Positions 16,981-22,896 of a stretch of 54,666 nucleotides of DNA are shown here, one piece after another. Each line of letters opens with the position of its first letter. The first letter of the stretch is position 1. The stretch is taken from positions 1 through 54,666 of the forward strand of contig JAUWHX010000053.1 of assembly GCA_030605695.1 (NCBI GenBank), given 5' to 3'. The notes beneath the pieces were generated by a model that saw nothing but the letters and a program-made list of their open reading frames with translations, did not search any database and was not told where the DNA came from. The position numbers were made by a program, and so were the translations under genes. The stretch comes from a bacterium. Its GTDB lineage: Bacteria; Hydrothermota; UBA3073; JACQXS01.

Positions 16981-17008
16981 TTTTGTGGGAAAAGGTTCCC
17001 AGCCTTGA
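16981..17008 (-). repeat. REP palindrome upstream of the 15770-16966 gene
   Basis: Plus strand TTTTGTGGGAAAAGG, TTCCCAGCCTTGA; a diverged copy of the same REP. It lies just outside the gene's ribosome-binding site. Confidence 0.75.
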
Positions 17009-17064
17009 AAATATTCCTTGCACTCTGCAACTTATCACTTTTTCCATCACATTCTTCTTATCTT

Positions 17065-17090
17065 TCGGGACTAGGAAGTCCCTCCCACAG
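17065..17090 (+). repeat. REP palindrome (GGGACTAGGAAGTCCC type)
   Basis: GGGACT-AGGA-AGTCCC hairpin followed by the CTCCCACAG tail. The same sequence occurs at 17659-17684. Confidence 0.85.
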
Positions 17091-17117
17091 AAAAAGTCCC
17101 TCCTTGATAAATTATAA

Positions 17118-17171
17118 TCAGGACTTGGAAGTCCCTCCCACAGTTTTGTGGGAAAGGTTTCCAAACCTTGA
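17118..17171. repeat. REPIN: two REPs in inverted orientation
   Basis: 17118-17143 (GGACTTGGAAGTCC then CTCCCACAG) is joined head to head with 17144-17171 (TTTTGTGGGAAAGG, TTTCCAAACCTTGA). TCCCACA and TGTGGGA can pair around a short TTT loop. This is the REP doublet arrangement known as a REPIN. It ends 4 nt from the RAYT stop codon. Confidence 0.85.
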
Positions 17172-17684
17172 CATATTACTCCAAATCATATTTGCTTTTC
17201 CAATAAGGATATTCCTTTGGATTATCAACAATTCCTGCCCTTACTGGATTATACCAGCAATATTCTATAATCTTATATAAACTTTCATCTTTTCTTATCA
17301 AATGGTCATAATACTGGTCTTGCCAGATAGAATTTTTTATTCCTATCCTTTGTCTTATTCTCCTTCCAGTAAATTGCTTTAGAGTCTTTAACACTTCTGC
17401 TAAAGTTTTATCACCAGTAAGTTGAAAAACAAGGTGAACATGGTCAGGCATCACAATACAGAAATGAAGGTCAATATACCCTTTTTCCACAAGCCAATCA
17501 AGAGCATTGAGGAAAATTTGGGCATTCTCTTTATCAAGAAAGATTTTCTGCTTGTTATGACAACAGGTGGTGATAAAATAGAATGCTTCCTTTTGAGAAA
17601 ATCTTCCTTTTCTTAATTCTCTTGAACCCTTTTCAGGGATTTTGATTTTCATATCTTATCGGGACTAGGAAGTCCCTCCCACAG
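17144..17684. mobile_element. REP-RAYT-REP module
   Basis: The RAYT gene (17176-17652) is bounded 4 nt to the left by a REP (17144-17171) and 6 nt to the right by a REP (17659-17684). The two REPs are in inverted orientation with their TGTGGGA/TCCCACA tails facing outward. Known RAYT systems have the same layout, but whether this unit moves as a whole is not shown by one copy. Confidence 0.75.
17176..17652 (-). CDS. REP-associated tyrosine transposase (RAYT, Y1/HUH family)
   Basis: Single-strand DNA nuclease/transferase of the TnpA-REP branch of IS200/IS605 Y1 transposases; these domesticated enzymes act on REP palindromes. The 158 residues carry FYFITTCCHNKQ near the N-terminus, the HUH pair MPDHVHLVF (His71, His73), and the C-terminal EYCWYNPVRAGIV, in which Tyr131 is the likely catalytic tyrosine by family analogy. 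Length and motifs are intact. REP palindromes lie within 4-6 nt of both ends and in four further places within 300 bp, which supports the assignment. No partner tnpB is present. It lies between two envelope genes with no sign of shared transcription. Confidence 0.93.
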   Translation of the reverse strand: MKIKIPEKGSRELRKGRFSQKEAFYFITTCCHNKQKIFLDKENAQIFLNALDWLVEKGYIDLHFCIVMPDHVHLVFQLTGDKTLAEVLKTLKQFTGRRIRQRIGIKNSIWQDQYYDHLIRKDESLYKIIEYCWYNPVRAGIVDNPKEYPYWKSKYDLE

Positions 17685-17727
17685 AAATCTCTCCCACAGA
17701 AGTCTCTCCCACTAGGAAGTTCCCACA
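17659..17727 (+). repeat. REP palindrome plus degenerate copies
   Basis: 17659-17684 is identical to 17065-17090. It is followed by partial tails (TCTCCCACAGAAG, TCTCCCACTAGGAAG, TTCCCACA) up to 17727, which look like decayed REP copies. Confidence 0.8.
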
Positions 17728-17734
17728 AATGTTC

Positions 17735-17765
17735 TTGTCCACAGTGTATCAGGTGCCTGTGCAAA
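17735..17765. repeat. 31-bp direct repeat, copy 2 (gene fragment)
   Basis: Matches 16861-16891 with one mismatch. On the minus strand it would read FAQAPDTLWTRTF followed soon by a stop, i.e. the same signal-peptide junction as the 15770-16966 protein. It is a fragment of a paralogue or a duplicated edge of the REP/RAYT region. Confidence 0.75.
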
Positions 17766-17833
17766 GCAGTAAGGAGTAAGTAGTAGGGAGTACAAAGCAG
17801 TAATTAGTGATAAGAGATTAGAGATTAGTTTTT

Positions 17834-17857
17834 GGGCTTGATAAATCAAGCCCCTAC
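17834..17857 (-). repeat. Second palindrome type with GTAG foot
   Basis: A perfect 9-bp stem, GGGCTTGAT/ATCAAGCCC, with a 2-nt loop. On the minus strand it is directly preceded by GTAG, the foot tetranucleotide known from many RAYT-linked REPs. It lies just downstream of lptC. The preceding 17766-17825 is a GAGTAAGTAGTAGGGAGTA-type tandem repeat. Confidence 0.7.
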
Positions 17858-17865
17858 CAAATTGA

Positions 17866-18423
17866 TTACTTTGAATTTTCACCGTATCCATAAGTTTCCT
17901 TGAGTTTTATTTCTGTCAGGCCGGGGTCGCTTTCAAAGTCCCGACCCTCAATTTTCTTGTTGTCCTTTGTTGTAATCAAAACCTTTTCTTTAGTTTTAAT
18001 CTTGCCAAGTTTATTTACCCAATTCAAAGACTGGGTCTCAAGTTCTGCACCCTCCACTCCTATAACCTTTACATTCCCCATTGCCTGCATATCGTTGGTA
18101 GCTGTAGCAAGGACACCGCTGTCTGAAACAAGAGTTGAATGAGGAGCTCCTTCCTTGTAAAATTGGAGTGTGACTTTATAGACTACTGTTTCGTTTTCGT
18201 ATAAGAGTGCCTTATTTGCATTTAGGCGGAAATTTGGAAGCCCTTCAAGAGTCTCAACAAGCTCAAAGTTCTTTATGATTTGCTCTACTTCTCTTTGGGG
18301 GAGAGGAGATTCTTTCTCCTTTTCCTTGCATCCGAGAATAAAAAGTAGACAGTAGACAGTAGACAGTAGACAGGGAAGAAAAATCCAATAATCCCATTTC
18401 AATTTCGCATTTTTCATTTTCAT
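17866..18423 (-). CDS. lptC: LPS export ABC transporter periplasmic protein LptC
   Basis: Periplasmic bridge component carrying lipopolysaccharide from the LptBFG transporter toward LptA. The 185 residues have an LptC/YrbK beta-jellyroll: FELVETLEGLPNFRLNANKALLYENETVVYKVTLQFYKEG, LVSDSGVLATATNDMQAMGNVKVIGVEGAELETQSLNWV and IEGRDFESDPGLTEIKLKETYG. The N-terminus is a lipoprotein-like signal (LLSTVYCLLFILGC). Its hydrophobic core is encoded by CTACTGTCTACTGTCTACTG repeat DNA, and the residues before it by AAATGAAAAATGCG-type repeat DNA. A weak TTGACT lies 27 nt upstream at 18450-18455. No other lpt genes are nearby. Confidence 0.85.
   Translation of the reverse strand: MKMKNAKLKWDYWIFLPCLLSTVYCLLFILGCKEKEKESPLPQREVEQIIKNFELVETLEGLPNFRLNANKALLYENETVVYKVTLQFYKEGAPHSTLVSDSGVLATATNDMQAMGNVKVIGVEGAELETQSLNWVNKLGKIKTKEKVLITTKDNKKIEGRDFESDPGLTEIKLKETYGYGENSK
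18335..18423. repeat. Tandem repeats forming the lptC signal sequence
   Basis: 18345-18375 is four copies of a 7-bp AGTAGAC unit, and 18395-18423 is an AAATGC-like array. Both are read in frame at the lptC N-terminus. Confidence 0.75.
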
Positions 18424-18469
18424 ATATATATGATAAATTTTTCCAGAAAAGTCAAGAGGAAAAAAATTA

Positions 18470-18530
18470 AGGGGTTAAAGGTTTAAGCGTTGAAGGGTTT
18501 AAAGGTTTAAGAGTTTAAGGGTTAAAAGGT
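18470..18530. repeat. GGGTTTAAAGGTTTAAGA-type tandem array
   Basis: About eight 7-8 bp units of GGTTTAA(A/G) in the lptC-18647 gap. The remainder of 18424-18646 shows no gene; it is AT-rich. Confidence 0.75.
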
Positions 18531-18646
18531 CTGAAACTATCCATACAAGCTCATAAACACATACAAAAAAGTTTTAAAGTAATAATCTATGTCTTGCTCC
18601 ATTATATCCCCGAAAATCAGCAAATTTGCAAAGCAACTGGAAATTG

Positions 18647-19450
18647 CTACTTGTTGGTGGGGAATCTGAATCTGTTTTTTGCTATGGGGTGAAATGTTGA
18701 AGAGTTCAAGGGTTTGAGAGTTGAAGAGTTAAACTCTATTTTGTAAATTGAACTGGGGATGGAAAACCTGCCATTCTCTGCAATGACCCTCATCTGAAGT
18801 AATAACTTGGTATATCCTATTTCATTTAAATTCTTTTCAACTATCTTCCCATTTTTCCTGAATTTTATCTTTTCAATCTTAACCTCTGTTGGAGAAGTTG
18901 AGAGAGGAGCTATCGTTATAATATTTGGGTCTCCTTTCCAAGAAGTTATCTTCTTTGCCCAAATTTGCACTACACACCTGTCAGGATAATCTTCAGGCAA
19001 CCAAATATTGAACTTAATATCCTTGGTCCATTTACTAAGTGGAGGTAAATCAGTAGATGGCAAAGGAGGTTTGGGTTTTCCAAAGATTGGTTTTTCAAGA
19101 GGTGCAAATCCACATGCTATTAGCAGTCCATTTACAGACATATAAGCAATCTTCCCTGACATCCAATTCCCTATTGAATTCATTAATCCAGTCTTGCTAT
19201 TATTCTTTATCCTTCTATCCTTTTTAGCATACTCTTCCCACAATGCCCAGTTCTCAAAACTCATATATGCCCAAGTTTTCGTGAGAAAGGTAAAAGTTTC
19301 TCTTATTTTTACCTGAGCCAATGAATTACCCTGCTTCTGCTTCCCTTTCTTTTTCCTGACAACAGGAACCCCCTTCCAGTAATAAAAAGTCTTGTCTCCT
19401 ATCGAACCCCTTATCTCAGTTATCAACCCACTCGTCTTATATTTAGCCAT
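18647..19450 (-). CDS. Conserved-looking protein of unknown function, basic
   Basis: I do not recognise a family with confidence. The 267 residues start MAKYKTSGLITEIRGSIGDKTFYYWKG, then a very basic stretch (RKKKGKQKQ), Trp-rich helices (WAYMSFENWALWEEY), and from about residue 140 a beta-rich half (KFNIWLPEDYPDRCVVQIWAKK). The N-terminal pattern recalls short phage- or surface-associated proteins that begin with a GxIGxxxFxxWKG strand; that is a weak resemblance. The tail SSTLKPLNSSTFHPIA is encoded by CTTCAACTCTCAAACCC-type repeat DNA. It is transcribed from a leaderless-type promoter diverging from queH. There is no signal peptide or membrane segment. Confidence 0.65.
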   Translation of the reverse strand: MAKYKTSGLITEIRGSIGDKTFYYWKGVPVVRKKKGKQKQGNSLAQVKIRETFTFLTKTWAYMSFENWALWEEYAKKDRRIKNNSKTGLMNSIGNWMSGKIAYMSVNGLLIACGFAPLEKPIFGKPKPPLPSTDLPPLSKWTKDIKFNIWLPEDYPDRCVVQIWAKKITSWKGDPNIITIAPLSTSPTEVKIEKIKFRKNGKIVEKNLNEIGYTKLLLQMRVIAENGRFSIPSSIYKIEFNSSTLKPLNSSTFHPIAKNRFRFPTNK

Positions 19451-19458
19451 TTGTTTAT

Positions 19459-19486
19459 ATTATATATAGATTTGTTGTTTTGTCAA
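19459..19486 (-). promoter_or_regulatory. Leaderless-type promoter of the 18647-19450 gene
   Basis: Minus strand: TTGACA (19486-19481), 16-bp spacer, perfect TATAAT (19464-19459), 8 nt, ATG. Third instance of exactly this geometry. Confidence 0.8.
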
Positions 19487-19519
19487 GTAAAAAAGCAAGA
19501 AAAATCGTAAAAAATTAAA

Positions 19520-19547
19520 TTGACATTGATTTATTTGTATTTATAAA
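19520..19547 (+). promoter_or_regulatory. Promoter of queH
   Basis: TTGACA (19520-19525), 16-bp spacer, TATAAA (19542-19547), then 12 nt to the GTG at 19560. There is no Shine-Dalgarno; a leader of about 5 nt is predicted. Confidence 0.7.
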
Positions 19548-19559
19548 TTTAGACAAATC

Positions 19560-20153
19560 GTGGATAAGAAGGTAATCTTGCATATTTGTTGTGCTCCCTG
19601 TGCTACGGAAGTTGTTGAAAGCTTGAGAAGAAAAGGATATGAGGTAACAGGATTCTTTTATAACCCTAATATATATCCTAAGGAAGAGTATGCCCTGAGA
19701 TTAGATAATCTTCATAAACTTGCATCTTGTGTGGATTTGCCCTTCTTTGAAGGAGCGTATAATACAAGAGATTGGTATAAAGAGATTCAAGGTTCAAAAG
19801 TTCAAAGGTTTAAGGGTTCAAAGGTTCAAGGGTTGGAAGCTGAGCCTGAAGGTGGTGAAAGATGTAAGATTTGTTATCGGATGAGACTTGATTACACAGC
19901 ACGAATTGCTAAAAGCAAAGGATATAAAGTTTTTGCTACGACTCTTACGGTATCACCATATAAACTCTCCAAGATAATAAACCCAATTGGTGAGGAAGTG
20001 GGGGAGAGGCATAAGATAAAATTCCTTGCAGAAGACTTCAAGAAGCAAGATGGGTTTAAGCGTAGCGTGATGCTATCCAAGAAATATGGGCTATACCGTC
20101 AGTCATATTGTGGGTGTGAGTTTAGCTTAGGAAATGAAGGTTTAAGGGTTTAA
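19560..20153 (+). CDS. queH: Epoxyqueuosine reductase QueH
   Basis: Reduces epoxyqueuosine to queuosine in tRNA wobble modification; the non-cobalamin enzyme. Diagnostic cysteine motifs: HICCAPC (residues 8-14), ERCKICYRMRL, and C-terminal SYCGCEFS, with TTLTVSPYKL between. GTG start. Residues about 77-93 (QGSKVQRFKGSKVQGLEAE) are an insertion encoded by a GGTTCAAAAGTTCAAAGG-type array, placed just before the second cysteine motif, where the family normally has a short loop. The final codons and stop come from the same repeat type. It shares a transcription unit with recJ, 16 nt downstream. Confidence 0.93.
   Translation: MDKKVILHICCAPCATEVVESLRRKGYEVTGFFYNPNIYPKEEYALRLDNLHKLASCVDLPFFEGAYNTRDWYKEIQGSKVQRFKGSKVQGLEAEPEGGERCKICYRMRLDYTARIAKSKGYKVFATTLTVSPYKLSKIINPIGEEVGERHKIKFLAEDFKKQDGFKRSVMLSKKYGLYRQSYCGCEFSLGNEGLRV
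19785..19835. repeat. GTTCAAAGG tandem array inside queH
   Basis: Six 7-9 bp units of GGTTCAAAGGTTTAAGGG type, read as Gly-Ser-Lys-Val-Gln-Arg-Phe-Lys. A second array of the same kind (20138-20169) ends queH and directly precedes the recJ ATG. Confidence 0.85.
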
Positions 20154-20169
20154 AGGTTTGAGGGTTTAA

Positions 20170-21921
20170 ATGAAGAAGAACTGGGTACTGGCTGAATCTG
20201 TTTCAGAAGATAAAGTTGAGAGACTCTCAAATGCTTCAACTCTGTTCAACATAAAAGAGCTTGGCATATCTAAAATTGCATCCGAGATTCTCGTATCCCG
20301 AGGATATATGGAGCCGGAGGAGGCAGATAAATTCCTCAACCCCAAGATTGAAGACCTTCATAGTCCCTTTTTAATGCCCCAGATGGAACAGGCAGTTAAT
20401 CGGATAACGCAGGCAATAAAAGCAAAAGAAAAGATATTAATCTACGGGGATTATGATGTTGACGGAACTACAGCCGCAAGCTTACTCTATAATATATTCA
20501 GGAAATTTGGCTTAACCACGGAAGTTTATATCCCTAATCGCTTAGCAGAAGGATACGGACTAACCGAGAAAGGCGTTGAATATTGCTCAAGCTCTTATGT
20601 AAACTTGATAATTACAGTTGATTGTGGAGTAACTAATGTTGAGGAGGTTAGTTTTTTGCAGGATAACGGCATAGATGTGATAGTAACTGACCATCATGAG
20701 TCGGAGGATAAATTGCCCCCAGCTTTTGCGATTCTTAACCCAAAAGTTGGTGGGGGATATCCATTTCGTGAGCTTTGTGGGTGTGGGATAGCATTTAAAC
20801 TTGGTCAGGCGATTTATGAAAGACTTGGACTTGAGACTCAGGAACTTATGAATTGTCTGGATTTAGTTGCTCTTGCTACAGTGTGTGATGTAACTCCTCT
20901 TGTTGAGGAGAATCGCATAATTGCGAAATACGGGATGAAAACTTTAGCCAATACCCAAAATACTGGCCTTCAAGCTTTGCTTGAGTCTGTAGGGCTTAAA
21001 AATCACTCTATTGATACAAGGCACTTAGGATTTGTGTTAGGTCCGCAAATAAATGCTCGGGGCAGATTGGGTGAAGCAAAAGATGTAGTTAAACTTTTTA
21101 CTACTGCGGATAGGGGAGAAGCAGATAAAATTGCCAATAAACTCAAACAAGAAAATATAGAGAGACGGTCTATTCAGGAAAAGATTCTGGAAGAGGCACT
21201 TCAAGAAGTTGAAAAGATAGATCTTTCCGAGAAAAAGGCAATAGTTCTTGCAAAAAAAGGATGGCATCCCGGGGTGATAGGAATCGTGGCTTCAAGATTG
21301 GTAGAAAAGTTTCATAGGCCGGCAATTCTTATAGATGAAGATAGTGGCAGGGGGTCGGGGAGGTCTATATCGTCATTTCACCTGTATAATACTTTGTCCC
21401 AATGTAAAAAACTTTTAACCAACTTTGGAGGACATCAGCTTGCCGCAGGACTCACTATCGAGCCCAAGAATATTCAATTATTCAAAAAGGAATTCGAGAC
21501 CCTTGCTTTTTCTCAATTGATGTCTGAGGAATTAACACCTAAGTTTTTTATTGATAAGGAGATAACCCATCAAGAAATAACTGAAGATTTATTTAATGAA
21601 GTTCGCAGATTTGCTCCTTTTGGGGTTGGGAATCCGAGACCTGTTTTTCTAACGGAAAGATTACAGGTGGTTGGATATCCTAAAATAGTTGGGAAAAACC
21701 ATATAAAATTTAAAGTGCGTGGCGAGAGGCATACAGGCATTAAAGCAATAGGTTTTAACCTTGGGGGAATTTCAAAGAATTTGGCTACAGGTCAGTACAT
21801 AAACTTAATTTACTCGCTTGACAAAGAACGGTATCGTGGAGAATCCAATATATTGTTAAAAGTTAAAGATATTGAGATTTCAACACAAAAGAACCACAGA
21901 GAACACAGAGAAAAAACTTGA
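20170..21921 (+). CDS. recJ: Single-stranded-DNA-specific exonuclease RecJ
   Basis: 5'-3' ssDNA exonuclease of recombination and mismatch/base repair. The 583 residues contain the DHH-family metal motifs IYGDYDVDGTTAASLL, TVDCGVTN, VTDHHE and CDVTPLV, the DHHA1 domain with GGHQLAAGLTI, and the C-terminal OB domain (RFAPFGVGNPRP). The last ten residues (KNHREHREKT) and the stop are encoded by an AACCACAGAGAACACAGAG repeat, so the natural C-terminus has been replaced or extended. The start follows a repeat array without a Shine-Dalgarno, so translation may depend on queH. Confidence 0.97.
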   Translation: MKKNWVLAESVSEDKVERLSNASTLFNIKELGISKIASEILVSRGYMEPEEADKFLNPKIEDLHSPFLMPQMEQAVNRITQAIKAKEKILIYGDYDVDGTTAASLLYNIFRKFGLTTEVYIPNRLAEGYGLTEKGVEYCSSSYVNLIITVDCGVTNVEEVSFLQDNGIDVIVTDHHESEDKLPPAFAILNPKVGGGYPFRELCGCGIAFKLGQAIYERLGLETQELMNCLDLVALATVCDVTPLVEENRIIAKYGMKTLANTQNTGLQALLESVGLKNHSIDTRHLGFVLGPQINARGRLGEAKDVVKLFTTADRGEADKIANKLKQENIERRSIQEKILEEALQEVEKIDLSEKKAIVLAKKGWHPGVIGIVASRLVEKFHRPAILIDEDSGRGSGRSISSFHLYNTLSQCKKLLTNFGGHQLAAGLTIEPKNIQLFKKEFETLAFSQLMSEELTPKFFIDKEITHQEITEDLFNEVRRFAPFGVGNPRPVFLTERLQVVGYPKIVGKNHIKFKVRGERHTGIKAIGFNLGGISKNLATGQYINLIYSLDKERYRGESNILLKVKDIEISTQKNHREHREKT

Positions 21922-22022
21922 ACCACGAATTACACGAATGAGTTTTTTTAACCGCAGATGAACGCAGGTAGACACAGATTTTTACAAGACAAGATAATCA
22001 CTGCAGAGACGTAGAGAAAAGA
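21892..22022. repeat. Mosaic of dispersed repeats behind recJ
   Basis: 21892-21910 AACCACAGAGAACACAGAG; 21919-21943 TTGAACCACGAATTACACG; 21950-21983 AACCGCAGATGAACGCAGG then TAGACACAG; 22001-22022 CTGCAGAGACGTAGAG. Four end types of the same style abut one another; the first lies inside the recJ reading frame. Confidence 0.8.
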
Positions 22023-22027
22023 AAAAC

Positions 22028-22055
22028 TTGACATTTGTATATCTTTCTATATTAT
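22028..22055 (+). promoter_or_regulatory. Promoter of the TPR gene, leaderless-type
   Basis: TTGACA (22028-22033), 16-bp spacer, TATTAT (22050-22055), 6 nt to the ATG. No Shine-Dalgarno. Confidence 0.65.
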
Positions 22056-22061
22056 TAAATA

Positions 22062-22721
22062 ATGGCTAAAAGAGTTAGGAAAAAGGAACTCAAAAAAGAT
22101 AAACTCGTAGAAGAAGGAACAAGATTTTTTTTCTATCTTACCAAGAATAAAGCTAATATTGTTTGGATAATTGGAGTGATTTTGTTAGTTTGCATAGGAG
22201 GGGCATATTTCTACCGAACCATTCAAACTCGGCATAAAAGGGCAGAATTTGAGGAAAGAGAGGCAATTACAATCTACGGGACTGGTAATATCAGAGAAGC
22301 CCTTACCAGATTTGAAGATATTTCGCAATTATATTCTAAAACCACATCCGGCATAAATTCTCTTTACTGGTTAGGCAATATATATTATTTTCAAGGGCAA
22401 TATCAAGAAGCGAGGGAGTTTTTTGAGAACTATATAAATAAAGGAAAAGACCAAATTCTTCTGCAAGGTGCATTGCTTGGACTCGGAGACACTTATTTCC
22501 AGAAAGAAGATTATTTTCAGGCATCCCAAAAATACGAAGAACTCACAACCAAATTTCCGAATTCCTCGCTTATCCCCAAAGCCCTATTTCAATTAATTAG
22601 ATGTTATCAAGTCCTTAATCAACTAAACGATGCGAAAGAAACCCTGCAAATCCTTTCGAAGAATCACCCATCCTCCCATTATACCCAAAAATCCCAAAGT
22701 CTGATAATAAATCTTATGTAA
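22062..22721 (+). CDS. Membrane-anchored TPR protein (YfgM/BamD-like arrangement)
   Basis: 219 residues: a short basic cytoplasmic N-terminus (AKRVRKKELKKDKL), one membrane helix (IVWIIGVILLVCIGGAYFYR, residues about 33-52), then periplasmic tetratricopeptide repeats (ALTRFEDISQLYSKTTSGINSLYWLGNIYYFQGQYQEA, then LLGLGDTYFQKEDYFQASQKYEEL). This layout is that of YfgM-type ancillary translocon subunits; the exact partner is inference. It has a leaderless-type promoter. 22722-22896 behind it has no gene; a CACACAGATT/CGCAGATT repeat lies at 22807-22840. Confidence 0.78.
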   Translation: MAKRVRKKELKKDKLVEEGTRFFFYLTKNKANIVWIIGVILLVCIGGAYFYRTIQTRHKRAEFEEREAITIYGTGNIREALTRFEDISQLYSKTTSGINSLYWLGNIYYFQGQYQEAREFFENYINKGKDQILLQGALLGLGDTYFQKEDYFQASQKYEELTTKFPNSSLIPKALFQLIRCYQVLNQLNDAKETLQILSKNHPSSHYTQKSQSLIINLM

Positions 22722-22806
22722 ACTAAAAGAAGATGGGTCTTGGTTTGTTGCGACATAAGGGATTATATGGTATGCCTTTCACGGTAGGTAAGTATTTCTG
22801 AAAAAT

Positions 22807-22840
22807 GGCACACAGATTCTCGCAGATTAGAAAGATAGTC
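22807..22840. repeat. CACAGATT/CGCAGATT dispersed repeat
   Basis: GCACACAGATTCTCGCAGATT followed by GATAGTCGC; the same family as the hairpin pair at 48335-48430. Confidence 0.6.
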
Positions 22841-22896
22841 GCAAATTTGAATGGAATAAACTATAAAAGTCTATTGATAAGATACAAGATACTTAT

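Noticed and set aside
16967-17164. N-terminal extension of the 15770 protein to 17164
   Set aside because: This stretch is translated REP and repeat DNA; the ATG at 16966 has a ribosome-binding site and begins a proper signal peptide.
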